This document shows, piece by piece, positions 1 to 7,391 of a DNA stretch of 49,188 bases. The number at the start of each line of letters is the position of its first letter. Position 1 is the first letter of the stretch. Below the pieces are notes generated by a model, which worked only from the letters and a program-made list of their open reading frames with translations, was not told where the DNA came from and did no database searches. Source of the stretch: Halobacteriales archaeon QS_8_69_73 (GTDB taxonomy: Archaea; Halobacteriota; Halobacteria; Halobacteriales; Haloarculaceae); assembly GCA_003022945.1 (NCBI GenBank), contig PXRZ01000062.1:1-49188 (forward strand). The letters are read 5' to 3'. The translations under genes and the position numbers were made by a program.

Positions 1-1163
1 TCCATGAACCCGGTGAAGGAGACGGCGAGGACGTCGCCGAACATCTCGAGCACCTCGTCGGGGACGCCGGGGATGGGCGTCGAGTCGTCGCCACAGCAGC
101 CGACCGCCGAGCAGACCGCGTCGCCGCCGAGTTCCGTTCCCGCCATCATCTCCAGCCACTGTTCCTCGCCGATCATCGCGGACATCTGCTGGTACAGCTC
201 CGGGGAGACGTACTGTGCGAGCGAGGAGATCTTGCCGTCGTCGCCCCGGACCAGAATAGAGGCCATCTGGCAGGTGGCCGAACAGCAGGGAATCGGCATG
301 AAGTCCCGCTGGCCGATCCCGTCGAGCTGGTCGGCCAGGGCGCCGGCGGCCTGGTCCAGGCTGAAGCGGCCGCCGTGTTCCTCGTAGCGACCGAACTGCG
401 CCACCGGCTGGAAGTTGACCGACTCGATCACGTCGAGGTTGTCCATCGCGAACGACACTATCTCGCCCATCTCGTCGTCGTTGACGTCCGGAACGACCGT
501 CGGAACCAGCACGACCGGGAGGCCGGCCTCGCGACAGGCCTCGATCGCCGCTCGCTTCTCGGCGACGATGTCGACCTCGCGGATATCCTCGCTCGCCTCG
601 CCGCTGAGCCCGTCGAACTGGAGGTAGATCGCCGTGACGCCGGCGTCGGCCAGTCGCCGGGCGTAGCCGTCTTCGGTGCCGAGGCGGATCCCGTTCGTGT
701 TCACCTCGATGTGCGAAAAACCCATACCGCCGGCCAGCTCCACCAGCTCGGGCAGGTCGTCGCGCACGGTCGGCTCGCCGCCGGAGAACTGGATCGGCCG
801 GGCCTCGCCGTCCTGTTTGACCGTTTCCAGCAGGTCGATCACCTCCTCGGTCGGGCGGTGGGCGCCGCTCGGGCTGGAGCTGGCAAAGCAGAACGAACAC
901 GAGAGGTTGCAGCTTTCGGTCACCTCCACCACCGCGAGACAGGCGTGGTCGTGGTCTACGACGAGGTCCTCTTCGGGGGCGGGCTCCGGGGAGACGTCGC
1001 CCGCCATTTCGTGAGCCCACTTCCAGTGGTCGACCGACCCCCACACCTGCCGGCTGCTGGCCCCGTGGTCCGGGCACTCCCGGGCGAGGTGGACGTGGTC
1101 TCCGCGAACCTCGTAGCGGCCGGGGCCTATCGGTCGACGCTTGGAAAATAAATCTATTCCCAA
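1..1163 (-). CDS. Radical SAM protein, MJ0619/Tes-like (partial, runs off the left edge)
   Basis: The reverse strand reads as an uninterrupted frame through the left edge of the window. A cysteine-histidine element (ECPDHG) is followed by the radical SAM cluster motif CNLSCSFC (CxxxCxxC), a GGEP-type SAM-binding motif (FSGGEPT) and a cysteine-rich C-terminal half (PCCSATC, SAVGCCGD). The ECPDHG element ahead of a CxxxCxxC barrel resembles the MJ0619-like family, which contains the tetraether lipid synthase Tes; which radical reaction this copy performs is not shown by the sequence. The paired N-terminal CPxC half of the zinc element is not visible. No in-frame ATG precedes the conserved part; TTG at 1163 is the nearest candidate and an A+T-rich, TATA-like tract lies just upstream, so the start is uncertain. 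A plain MoaA-like radical SAM enzyme is the alternative. Confidence 0.75.
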   Translation of the reverse strand, partial: MGIDLFSKRRPIGPGRYEVRGDHVHLARECPDHGASSRQVWGSVDHWKWAHEMAGDVSPEPAPEEDLVVDHDHACLAVVEVTESCNLSCSFCFASSSPSGAHRPTEEVIDLLETVKQDGEARPIQFSGGEPTVRDDLPELVELAGGMGFSHIEVNTNGIRLGTEDGYARRLADAGVTAIYLQFDGLSGEASEDIREVDIVAEKRAAIEACREAGLPVVLVPTVVPDVNDDEMGEIVSFAMDNLDVIESVNFQPVAQFGRYEEHGGRFSLDQAAGALADQLDGIGQRDFMPIPCCSATCQMASILVRGDDGKISSLAQYVSPELYQQMSAMIGEEQWLEMMAGTELGGDAVCSAVGCCGDDSTPIPGVPDEVLEMFGDVLAVSFTGFM

Positions 1164-1283
1164 ATGTGACCAAAATATACGGGGTACACACCCGGTGGTA
1201 ACGGGCCGACGCTCGGGCGATTTTGGTTCGTCCACCCGGGGTAGGGCGGAGCCACGCCGGGACTGCCGCTGCGGCGGTCCGTG

Positions 1284-1550
1284 CTACACCGCCAGGTCGC
1301 CGGTGGCCTTCACCACGTCGATCGCGCCGGCATCGACGTCCTCGACGTCCATCCGCATCGGGATGAAGTTCCGCTTCTCGAAGTCCTCGCGTTCGTCTTC
1401 GGTACCGACGGTGCACCACAGTTGCGGCCGGTCGGGACCGTGCCACTCGCCCTGCCGGGAGACCCCGAAGCAGACGTACTCCTGGCCGTCGTACTCGATG
1501 ACGGCGTCCTTGCGGATGCCAGGGTCGCCGTGGATGATCAGCCGCTTCAT
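1284..1550 (-). CDS. HAH_0734 family small conserved haloarchaeal protein
   Basis: This 88-residue acidic protein starts MKRLIIHGDPGIRKDAVIEY and contains a WCTVGTEDEREDFEKRNF segment. I recognise it as the conserved haloarchaeal HAH_0734 family, whose function is unknown. It has no signal peptide or membrane segment and is probably cytoplasmic. A TATA-like box (TTAACC on the minus strand, about 1574-1579) lies roughly 26 nt upstream of the ATG, which fits a leaderless transcript and supports this start. The gene stands alone between the radical SAM gene and the disrupted membrane protein, both on the same strand. The family often lies near the rpl44e-rps27e ribosomal cluster, as it does here. 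Confidence 0.8.
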   Translation of the reverse strand: MKRLIIHGDPGIRKDAVIEYDGQEYVCFGVSRQGEWHGPDRPQLWCTVGTEDEREDFEKRNFIPMRMDVEDVDAGAIDVVKATGDLAV

Positions 1551-1573
1551 ACGCCGTCGTTAGCCGGAGTCGT

Positions 1574-1581
1574 GGTTAAGC
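1574..1581 (-). promoter_or_regulatory. TATA-like box of the HAH_0734 gene
   Basis: CTTAACC on the minus strand about 26 nt upstream of the ATG at 1550, the usual spacing for haloarchaeal leaderless promoters. Confidence 0.5.
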
Positions 1582-1609
1582 GCTTCGAAGGGACCCGGCC
1601 CGGGCCAGG

Positions 1610-2389
1610 TCACGCGGGCCCGTCGTCGACCGTCGCCGCCCGCAGGTAGAGCCCGCCGCCGCCGAGGCCAGCCGCGAGGAGCATGCTGACCGCGAGCAGC
1701 GGCCAGAAGTACAGTACCCCGAGGCCGCCGCTCGGCCACTACGGGTGTCTCGCCGCGACCATGGTAACGTACGGGACCGTAGCCAGCGCGACGCCGGCGG
1801 CGACCGGCCGCCGGGGGAGGCGGGTCCCTTCGAGCCGGTAGCCGCCGTAGGCCGCGCCGACGACGACCAGCAGTCCGAGGGCGTAGCGGCCGTAGAGCCC
1901 CGCGTCGAGCGGTTCCGGCGTCGTCACGACCGCACTCCGCTCCCCGGCGGTCGCGCCCGACCCGATGATGACGTACGTCTCGCCCGGTTCGGGGGCCTGC
2001 CGGGTACCGTCGCCGTCGCCGTCGCCGTCGGTCGCCGCGACGCCGGTCCAGACGGCCCGGCCGTTCTCGACGGTCGCGACGGAGGGATCGTTGACGAACC
2101 GCTGACCCTCCGGCGGCTCGACGACCAGTTCGTCGGCGTTGATGACGTACTCGGTCACGCGCTTCTCGCCGTTGAGGTACGGCACCACGAGGAGGCCGAG
2201 CCGCTGTCTGGCCGCCCCGCGATCGACGAACTCGACGGTGACGGTCCCGTCGCCGACCTCGACCGTCGGCTCGGAGGAGTCGGCCGGTGGGGCCGCCGAC
2301 GAGGACCGCCGTGCCGCCCGAAACGGTCGGCAAACCAAACCCGTTTTAACCTGCGACGCGCTACCGGCCGGTAACGATGGAGATGCCAC
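1610..2389 (-). pseudogene. Haloarchaeal membrane protein with an in-frame amber stop
   Basis: The frame encodes a hydrophilic beta-rich N-terminal half (VEVGDGTVTVEFVDRG, VVPYLNGEKRVTEYVIN) followed by two hydrophobic segments (YGRYALGLLVVVGAAYGGY and VAAGVALATVPYVTMVAA). It then hits TAG at 1739-1741. Translation in the same frame beyond TAG gives a third, well-formed hydrophobic segment (GVLYFWPLLAVSMLLAAGL) and ends at TGA at 1610-1612, so the gene looks cut by one nonsense change. The 5' end is also unclear: the frame runs into the rpl44e promoter, the N-terminus has no signal peptide, and start codons near 2330-2389 are all weak. It may be N-terminally truncated too. I do not recognise the family. 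If read through it would be an exported or membrane-anchored protein with its soluble domain outside. Confidence 0.6.
2342..2351 (+). promoter_or_regulatory. TATA-like box of the rpl44e-rps27e operon
   Basis: CGTTTTAACC lies about 30 nt upstream of the rpl44e ATG at 2377, with no Shine-Dalgarno sequence, consistent with a leaderless ribosomal-protein transcript. Confidence 0.5.
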
Positions 2390-2658
2390 GCCGGTTCAAC
2401 TCGCACTGTCCGCACTGCAACTCACACCAGGAGATCGAAGTCGAGAAGGTCCGAACGGGCCAATCCTCGGGGACGAAGTGGGACGCCCGCCGCACCCGCC
2501 GCGGGAAGGCCGTCATCGGCAACGCCGGGCGGTTCTCCAAGGTGCCCGGCGGCGACAAGCCGACCAAGAAGACCGACCTGAAGTACCGTTGCAGCGACTG
2601 CGGCAAGGCCCACCTCCGGGAGGGATGGCGGGCCGGGCGGCTCACCTTCCAGGAGTAA
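2377..2658 (+). CDS. rpl44e: 50S ribosomal protein L44e
   Basis: The 93-residue product begins [20 protein letters not shown] and has two CxxC pairs (CPHC near residue 11 and CSDC near residue 72) that bind one zinc ion, the hallmark of L44e. It is basic in the middle ([11 protein letters not shown]) where it contacts 23S rRNA near the E site. Length and motif order are normal for archaea. It is followed two bases later by rps27e, so the two are co-transcribed, an arrangement widely conserved in archaea. A TATA-like box sits about 30 nt upstream of the chosen ATG. Confidence 0.98.
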   Translation: MEMPRRFNSHCPHCNSHQEIEVEKVRTGQSSGTKWDARRTRRGKAVIGNAGRFSKVPGGDKPTKKTDLKYRCSDCGKAHLREGWRAGRLTFQE

Positions 2659-2660
2659 CC

Positions 2661-2834
2661 ATGGCGGGGAACTTCTTCAGCCTCCGGTGTGACGACTGCG
2701 AGAACGAGCAGGTCGTCTTCGGCAAGGCCGCAAGCGTCGTCGACTGTGCGGTCTGTGGGTCGACGCTGGCGACGCCGACCGGCGGCGAGGCCGACTTCCA
2801 CGGCGAGGTTCTCGAGGTCGCCGAGGCCAGATAA
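2661..2834 (+). CDS. rps27e: 30S ribosomal protein S27e
   Basis: The 57-residue product begins MAGNFFSLRCDDCENEQVVF and contains two CxxC pairs (CDDC and CAVC) forming the S27e zinc ribbon. The ATG at 2661 follows the rpl44e stop by two bases, with the purine-rich end of rpl44e (AGGAG at 2651) acting as a ribosome binding site for the second cistron. Length is typical for haloarchaea. Downstream lies a GC hairpin followed by a T run, a likely transcription end. Confidence 0.98.
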   Translation: MAGNFFSLRCDDCENEQVVFGKAASVVDCAVCGSTLATPTGGEADFHGEVLEVAEAR

Positions 2835-2948
2835 CGGCGGACCGGCGGACGAACGGCAGGTGGAAACCCGGTTGCTGGCAGATTTATAACTCATCGTAAA
2901 ACAAGCCAGTCCAGCATCCGCGAGCGACCGACGGGAGCGAGCGGTTCC

Positions 2949-2982
2949 CCGGCGGCGACCGGAGGGAGCCGCCGGCCTTTTT
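2949..2982 (+). terminator. Hairpin plus T run after rps27e
   Basis: CCGGCGGC (2949-2956) pairs perfectly with GCCGCCGG (2968-2975) and is followed by TTTTT (2978-2982), with a second TTTTT at 2991. Placed between the rpl44e-rps27e pair and the eif2a promoter, it fits an intrinsic-type terminator. Confidence 0.5.
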
Positions 2983-3003
2983 CATCGACGTTTTTCAAGG
3001 AGT

Positions 3004-3028
3004 GGTTCGCGAGCGGAGCGAGCGAACC
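3004..3028. repeat. Short palindrome upstream of eif2a
   Basis: GGTTCGC (3004-3010) and GCGAACC (3022-3028) are inverted copies flanking GAGCGGAGCGA. Such GAGCGAGCGAACC tracts are common in haloarchaeal intergenic DNA; the role is unknown. Confidence 0.4.
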
Positions 3029-3050
3029 CGACGCAGAAAAAGGTCGGAGG

Positions 3051-3058
3051 GTTTATTC
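3051..3058 (+). promoter_or_regulatory. TATA box of the eif2a-nop10 operon
   Basis: GTTTATTC lies about 28 nt upstream of the eif2a ATG at 3082, the standard leaderless spacing. Confidence 0.6.
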
Positions 3059-3081
3059 TCGTCACACGGCTACCATATCAT

Positions 3082-3936
3082 ATGCAGTACAGCGGCTGGC
3101 CCACGCCGAGCGAACTCGTCGTCGGACGCGTCGACGAGATCGAGGACTTCGGCGTGTTCGTCGACCTCGAGGAGTACGAAGACAAGCGCGGGCTGGTCCA
3201 CGTCAGCGAGGTGGCCTCCGGCTGGATCAAGAACGTCCGCGACCACGTCAACGTCGACCAGATGGTCGTCTGCAAGGTGCTGGAGGTCGACGAGGACGCC
3301 CAGCAGGTCGACCTCTCCATCAAGGACGTCAATGACCACCAGCGCTCCGAGAAGATCCAGGAGTGGAAGAACGAGCAGAAGGCCGATAAGTGGATGGAAC
3401 TGGCCCTCGGCGAGGGCGTCGACGACGAGACGTTCGGCCGGGTGGCCAACGAACTTATCGACGAGTACGGCACGCTGTACGACGGCTTCGAGGAGGCCGC
3501 CATCCACGGCCCCGAGGCGCTCGAGGGGACCGACCTCGCGGACGACGAACTCGAGGCCGTCGTCGAGACCGCCCGGGAGAACGTCTCGGTGCCGTACGTG
3601 ACGGTGACGGGCTACGTCGACCTGGAGGCGCCGGGGCCGGACGGCGTCGAAGACGTCCGCGAGGCGCTGTCGGCCGCCGAGGGCAACGGCGAGGCCCTCG
3701 CGAGTGCGAACGGGGGCGAGGGCTCGGAGGGCGGTCCGTCCGCCGGGGTGGCCGGGGAGGTCGACCTTGAGGTCACCTACGTCGGCGCCCCGGAGTACCG
3801 CATCCGGGTGCAGGCGCCCAACTACAAGACCGCCGAGTCCCAGCTGGAGGAAAGCGCCGACCGCGCGGGCGAGGCCATCGAGGCCGTCGGCGGGAGCGCC
3901 GACTTCCACCGCGAGCGCCGCACCGACGAGGAATGA
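3082..3936 (+). CDS. eif2a: Translation initiation factor aIF2 alpha subunit
   Basis: This 284-residue protein begins with an S1-type OB fold ([20 protein letters not shown], then [20 protein letters not shown]), followed by a helical domain (residues about 90-170) and a C-terminal alpha-beta domain ([20 protein letters not shown]). This three-domain order is that of archaeal IF2 alpha, which with the beta and gamma subunits delivers initiator tRNA to the small ribosomal subunit. A haloarchaeal acidic Gly/Glu/Ser-rich insert (residues about 200-225) precedes the last domain. The stop overlaps the nop10 ATG, so the two genes are translationally coupled. Confidence 0.97.
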   Translation: MQYSGWPTPSELVVGRVDEIEDFGVFVDLEEYEDKRGLVHVSEVASGWIKNVRDHVNVDQMVVCKVLEVDEDAQQVDLSIKDVNDHQRSEKIQEWKNEQKADKWMELALGEGVDDETFGRVANELIDEYGTLYDGFEEAAIHGPEALEGTDLADDELEAVVETARENVSVPYVTVTGYVDLEAPGPDGVEDVREALSAAEGNGEALASANGGEGSEGGPSAGVAGEVDLEVTYVGAPEYRIRVQAPNYKTAESQLEESADRAGEAIEAVGGSADFHRERRTDEE

Positions 3937-4106
3937 GGGCCGACATCCGGGTCTGTTCGGCGTGGGCGACCGAACACGACGCGCCCGTCTACACCCTCGG
4001 CGAGGTCTGTCCGGAGTGCGGCGCCGACGCGGAGAACAGTGCCCCCGCGCCGTACAACCCCGAAGACCCCTACGGCGAGTACCGCCGACAAGCCAAACGC
4101 GAGTGA
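3933..4106 (+). CDS. nop10: H/ACA RNP component Nop10
   Basis: The 57-residue product starts [20 protein letters not shown] and contains [11 protein letters not shown] and a [13 protein letters not shown] tail, which identify Nop10 of the H/ACA pseudouridylation complex (with Cbf5, Gar1 and L7Ae). Usual archaeal Nop10 has two CxxC pairs; here only the second is present and the first is reduced to one Cys with a nearby His, a change I recall from other haloarchaea. The ATG overlaps the eif2a stop (GAATGA), as expected for this conserved gene pair. Confidence 0.95.
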   Translation: MRADIRVCSAWATEHDAPVYTLGEVCPECGADAENSAPAPYNPEDPYGEYRRQAKRE

Positions 4107-4185
4107 GAGCCGACACGCTCTCGCTCGGTAACTACCGGCCGGCGTGGTAATCCGCTATCATCAGGTAACGGTGGTCCATAACTCA

Positions 4186-4193
4186 CTTATACT
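4186..4193 (+). promoter_or_regulatory. TATA-like box of the lipoprotein gene
   Basis: CTTATACT about 26 nt upstream of the ATG at 4215, inside an unusually A+T-rich stretch (4170-4215). Confidence 0.5.
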
Positions 4194-4214
4194 CAACCTA
4201 TCAATTATAATATA

Positions 4215-4754
4215 ATGTCTACTCGCCGGAAGATACTGTTATCGGTCGGCGCGTCAGCAGTCGCTGGCGTTGCAGGCTGTGTATCCACCCTGAGTTCCCC
4301 CGATACGTCCCCCCCGAATGCAAACGAGTGCCCGGACGAACCACAGGTCCCGGCCATCGAAGGTGGAACCACGGAACAAGAGGCCCCGGAGATTCCATCG
4401 TCAGTAAATTCACTGACCGAAGACGACGTCGTCAAGTACGTCGAGACCTACGAGTACGCGTACGCCTGGCGCCGAAATACCCGCCGGGGCGTGTTGCGGG
4501 AATTCTACCTGGACCGGACGGCCGACCCCGTTTGGTCCGGCGAAGACGGGGTGTTCTGCGAGTTCGATACCCTCGCTGCCCACGGGAAATACGAAGCCGA
4601 CGACGGCGAGGAGTATTACTTCGACCTGGCGCCGTACGCCGCCAGTTATCTGGTGACCGACGACGCAGTCTGGCGGGCCGAGACCGATCGAGCAGATCGA
4701 CCGCCGGAGCCGCCGGATCCGAAAGAAAACGGAAAAATCTTAGAATGCTTCTGA
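4215..4754 (+). CDS. Secreted haloarchaeal lipoprotein, unknown function
   Basis: The 179-residue product opens with a signal region (MSTRRKILLSVGASAVAGVAG) ending at a lipobox Cys (VAGC, Cys near residue 22), with an RRK that suits the Tat route. The mature part is acidic, starts with a Ser/Pro/Asn linker and continues with a compact domain (VVKYVETYEYAYAWRRNTRR, VFCEFDTLAAHGKYEADD) ending in a cysteine. It resembles short conserved haloarchaeal lipoproteins; I cannot assign a role. It is monocistronic, with its own TATA-like box. Codon use is slightly less GC-rich than in its neighbours, which may indicate later acquisition. Confidence 0.85.
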   Translation: MSTRRKILLSVGASAVAGVAGCVSTLSSPDTSPPNANECPDEPQVPAIEGGTTEQEAPEIPSSVNSLTEDDVVKYVETYEYAYAWRRNTRRGVLREFYLDRTADPVWSGEDGVFCEFDTLAAHGKYEADDGEEYYFDLAPYAASYLVTDDAVWRAETDRADRPPEPPDPKENGKILECF

Positions 4755-5017
4755 AGTCGAACGTGAGACGGCATACAGTACGACAGCGAACGAGATCCCC
4801 GGACCCGTCTGCTGGACCGGACCTTGGATGGTAGATGACAGCGCGGACGGGTCGAAGGCGGAACCGCTGCGGATGTACCACTGAAATCGGACCGCCGCTT
4901 CGCAGTCCTCTTATCAGAGCCACGAGACTGCTTAAGCGGCGACCAACGGCCGTCAGGGATCGCCGTCACGTCCTGCAAATCGTCTCGGAGTCGCCGTCCC
5001 CGTCGGCCATTCCGGAC

Positions 5018-5026
5018 AACTTAAGC
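5018..5026 (+). promoter_or_regulatory. TATA-like box of the PAC2 gene
   Basis: ACTTAAGCC about 28 nt upstream of the ATG at 5050. The rest of the 295 bp between 4755 and 5049 shows no gene. Confidence 0.45.
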
Positions 5027-5049
5027 CTCGTGGGGCGCCGGTTCCAGGC

Positions 5050-5799
5050 ATGGATGCATTCGAGATCGAGGCGCCGGCCGACCCCGATCTCAAGGCGCCG
5101 GTGCTCGTCGAGGGCCTGCCCGGCGTCGGCCACGTCGGCAAGCTGGCCGCCGAGCACCTGTTGGAGGAGTTCGACGCCGAGCTGGTCCGGCGGGTGTACT
5201 CCGAGCACTTCCCACCGCAGGTGACCGTCGAGGACGGCCGGACGACGCTGGCCGGCGCCGAAATACACGCGATCCGCGACGCCGACCGCGACCTGCTGGT
5301 GCTGACCGGCGACCACCAGGCCGGCGACGGCCCGGGCCACTACCGGCTGACCGAGGGCTTCCTCGACGTCGCCGAGCGGTTCGGCGTCGAGCGCGTCTTC
5401 GCGATGGGCGGCGTCCCGACCGGCGAGCTCGTCGACGAACCGGACGTGGTCGGCGCGGCGACGACGGACGCGCTCGTCGACGAGCTCGAGGGCGTCGGCG
5501 TCGAGTTCCGCGAGGACGAACCCGCCGGCGGTATCGTCGGCGTCTCCGGGTTGTTGCTGGGGCTGGGCGAGCGCCGCGGGCTGGAGGCCGCCTGCCTGAT
5601 GGGCGAGACGAGTGGCTACCTGGTCGACCCACGGAGCGCCCGCGTGGTGCTGGAGGCGCTGCAGGCGGCCGTCGGCTTCGACGTCGGCTACGACGCCCTC
5701 GCGGACCGCGCCGAGGAGATGCAGGAGGTCGTCGAGCGTGTCCAGCAGATGGAAGACGGCCCGGCATCCGGCGACGAGGACCTCCGGTACATCGGCTGA
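5050..5799 (+). CDS. PAC2-family proteasome assembly chaperone-like protein
   Basis: This 249-residue protein begins MDAFEIEAPADPDLKAPVLV and shows the PAC2-family pattern: a VEGLPGVGHVGKLAAEHL strand-loop-helix, LLVLTGDHQ, a GGVPTGE loop and GLLLGLGERRGLEAACLMGE. Archaeal members are annotated as proteasome assembly chaperones or ATP-grasp-like proteins, but their role is inferred from the eukaryotic PAC2/PSMG2 relationship. A coiled-coil-like tail (EEMQEVVERVQQMED) ends the protein. Its place directly after nop10 (with one lipoprotein between) matches the conserved haloarchaeal cluster, which supports vertical inheritance. Cytoplasmic. Confidence 0.9.
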   Translation: MDAFEIEAPADPDLKAPVLVEGLPGVGHVGKLAAEHLLEEFDAELVRRVYSEHFPPQVTVEDGRTTLAGAEIHAIRDADRDLLVLTGDHQAGDGPGHYRLTEGFLDVAERFGVERVFAMGGVPTGELVDEPDVVGAATTDALVDELEGVGVEFREDEPAGGIVGVSGLLLGLGERRGLEAACLMGETSGYLVDPRSARVVLEALQAAVGFDVGYDALADRAEEMQEVVERVQQMEDGPASGDEDLRYIG

Positions 5800-5819
5800 C
5801 ACGTAGCGAGCGGAAGCCC

Positions 5820-5833
5820 ACCCCTTCGGGGGT
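5820..5833 (+). terminator. UUCG-loop hairpin after the PAC2 gene
   Basis: ACCCC (5820-5824) and GGGGT (5829-5833) form a five-base-pair stem closed by TTCG, about 20 nt after the stop codon. No T run follows, so its termination role is only suggested. Confidence 0.35.
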
Positions 5834-5881
5834 TAGGTGCGAGCGACAGCACAGCCACTCAATCCACCGCCAGCGTCTCAA

Positions 5882-5912
5882 ATGATTAATATGAAGGAAA
5901 CGATACAAAGCG
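5882..5912 (+). promoter_or_regulatory. A+T-rich promoter-like stretch before the non-coding block
   Basis: TGATTAATATGA and CGATACAAAG stand out in an otherwise GC-rich background, 25-50 nt before the start of the structured block at about 5935, as expected for a promoter of a stable RNA. Confidence 0.35.
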
Positions 5913-5929
5913 GTACGCAAGACGGCGAA

Positions 5930-6312
5930 AACGTGGCTGTTGGGTTGGGGTCAGCCCGGATGGCCGAAGCCTACCACAGCGTCCCCGCGAGGGCGGCGCC
6001 GCGGCCCGCGAGGGCACACAAAAAGCAACCCTGCGCCGGCTTGGGACGCGCCGCCATCGGTGGCGGCGTGTCGGGTCGATGGCCCGGCCCGCGGCCTCGG
6101 GTGAACCGAGGGGCTACGGCCGCCGGTAGTGGATACGACCCGCAAGGGCGAACACGCCAGACCCCGCACATGGGGCCACCCCGGTGCCCGCGAACCGGAG
6201 TACCCGCAAGGGGAAATTTGCCGGCGGGTGTGGCATCGCCGGGATGCTCGCCGCGACCGGAATCCCACGGCCGAAGCCGTGGGAGGAGGTCAACGGGTCC
6301 AACACGCTCTTA
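5930..6312 (+). ncRNA. Structured non-coding block ending in an IS200/IS605 (tnpB)-type hairpin; reRNA/PATE candidate
   Basis: No plausible protein is encoded here. The 3' part holds a perfect hairpin, CCCACGGC-CGAA-GCCGTGGG (about 6265-6284), inside GGAATCCC...GGAGGAGGTCAAC. I know this arrangement from the right ends of haloarchaeal IS1341-type tnpB elements, where the guide RNA (reRNA or omega RNA) is encoded. The ends also pair: TGTTGG and TTGGGGTC near 5938-5952 match TTGACCTC and CCAACA near 6288-6305 in inverted orientation. Several internal GC stems are visible. Reading: a non-autonomous derivative (PATE) or remnant of a tnpB element with its guide RNA region, or a separate stable RNA. 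RNase P RNA and SRP RNA were considered, but their core signatures are missing. Strand is given by the hairpin orientation. Confidence 0.45.
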
Positions 6313-6315
6313 ACC
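6307..6315 (+). promoter_or_regulatory. TATA-like box of the J-domain gene
   Basis: CTCTTAACC about 25 nt upstream of the GTG at 6336; it marks the likely downstream limit of the preceding non-coding block and supports the GTG start. Confidence 0.5.
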
Positions 6316-6335
6316 GGGTCGCTCCAACGTCAGCC

Positions 6336-7055
6336 GTGGTCGAACCGCTGTCGTCGCTGCCGCGCTGGGTCTATCTCGGCGTCGCCGCCGGTGCCGTCGC
6401 GACCGTCGGCGTCGCCGTCACCTTCGTCGTCGCCGGGCGACTCCTCCCGGACGGCTCCGCCGCCGACGGCGGAGGGTCGGGGCGGTCGAACCGGTCGGAT
6501 CAGTCGGACCGCTCGGGCAGGTCGACCGAGGATATCCGCCGCGAGGAGATCAGAGCCTACCTCGACGACATCGACGAGCGGTTCACCGAGGACGCCGACG
6601 TCGCCGGCGAGCGAGTCGCCTTCCACCTCCCCGAGCGGGACGTCGCCGTCACCTTCGACGCGCGGACGTTTCTGGCACTGGAACGGGGCCCGACGCACGC
6701 CATCCTCGCCGAACACGAGATGCCGGGCGTCGCGCTCGGCAACCGGCTGCCGTTCGAGACGCCGGAGCCGTCGCCCGGCGCCGACGCGGGCCGGGGCGCA
6801 AACACGAACACGCGCGCTGGCCCAGGCGGTCCCCGCGGCGCCGGAACCGCCGGCGCCGACCGCCTCGAAGGCCGGACGGACGTCGCCGAGGCCGCCTTCG
6901 ACGTGCTGGGGCTGTCCCCCGGCGCCGACGAGGCGGCCGTCCGGCGGGCCTACCGCCGGCGCGTCAAGGAGGTCCACCCCGATCACGGCGGCGACGAGGA
7001 GGAGTTCCGCCGGGTGCAGGAGGCCTACGACACCGCTAGACGGCGTGCATCGTGA
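6336..7055 (+). CDS. Membrane-anchored J-domain (DnaJ-like) protein
   Basis: From the GTG at 6336 the product is about 239 residues: a single N-terminal membrane segment (WVYLGVAAGAVATVGVAVTF), a Ser/Arg/Asp-rich linker (SNRSDQSDRSGRS), a central domain and a C-terminal J domain. The J domain carries the HPD tripeptide (KEVHPDHGGDEEEF) needed to stimulate an Hsp70 ATPase. It lacks the Gly/Phe and zinc-finger regions of full DnaJ, so it is a type III J protein, probably recruiting DnaK to the membrane. Longer upstream frames run into the non-coding block, and the TATA-like box 25 nt upstream supports the GTG start. The following small gene begins 11 bp later. Confidence 0.85.
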   Translation: MVEPLSSLPRWVYLGVAAGAVATVGVAVTFVVAGRLLPDGSAADGGGSGRSNRSDQSDRSGRSTEDIRREEIRAYLDDIDERFTEDADVAGERVAFHLPERDVAVTFDARTFLALERGPTHAILAEHEMPGVALGNRLPFETPEPSPGADAGRGANTNTRAGPGGPRGAGTAGADRLEGRTDVAEAAFDVLGLSPGADEAAVRRAYRRRVKEVHPDHGGDEEEFRRVQEAYDTARRRAS

Positions 7056-7066
7056 CGTGATACGAA

Positions 7067-7279
7067 ATGACACGGATCGACATCACCGACGACGTGGTTC
7101 GCCAGCTCCGGGACGTCCTCGAGGCGGAGGTCCTGGACGACGAGCACAACTACATGGGCGCGCGCTTCGCCGCGATGGACCTCGGCCACGACGAACTGGC
7201 CGTCTTCGTCCGCGAGGCCGACGCCGCCACCTACTACGAGGCGCTCCAGCGGGCCAAGCGGCCGGAGCGGCCGGAGTAG
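7067..7279 (+). CDS. Small conserved acidic protein
   Basis: The 70-residue product begins MTRIDITDDVVRQLRDVLEA and has an amphipathic helix followed by GARFAAMDLGHDELAVFVRE. It has no signal or membrane segment. I do not recognise a named family; short proteins of this type occur behind J-domain genes in haloarchaea. With only 11 bp between the genes it is probably co-transcribed with the J-domain gene. Composition and codon use agree with a real haloarchaeal gene. Confidence 0.65.
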   Translation: MTRIDITDDVVRQLRDVLEAEVLDDEHNYMGARFAAMDLGHDELAVFVREADAATYYEALQRAKRPERPE

Positions 7280-7391
7280 CGGTCATACTATTATTGCGGG
7301 TCTTCACCGCCGATATCGGGGTAAATCGGGTTCTTAGAGCCCAAACGGCCTCTTTTCGTTGCCATGCTGAAAATTACCGCAATAATCAGTA

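Noticed and set aside
375-1151. Long plus-strand open frame rich in Arg, Val and Asp
   Set aside because: It is antisense to the radical SAM gene; the minus strand carries recognisable motifs and the plus frame does not.
1739-1741. Pyrrolysine or other programmed amber decoding
   Set aside because: No pyl genes are in the window, haloarchaea are not known for the system, and a simple nonsense change or sequencing error explains it.
3933-4106. Nop10 as a damaged gene because the first zinc pair is missing
   Set aside because: I recall the same form from other haloarchaea; the rest of the protein is well conserved.
5938-6010. tRNA-like start (GCCCGGATGGCCGAAGC)
   Set aside because: No matching acceptor stem, anticodon arm or T-loop could be folded.
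5930-6312. RNase P RNA or SRP (7S) RNA
   Set aside because: The terminal pairing and size were suggestive, but the GAGGAAAGTCC-type core of RNase P RNA and the GGAAGGAAGCAGCC-type helix 8 of SRP RNA are both absent.
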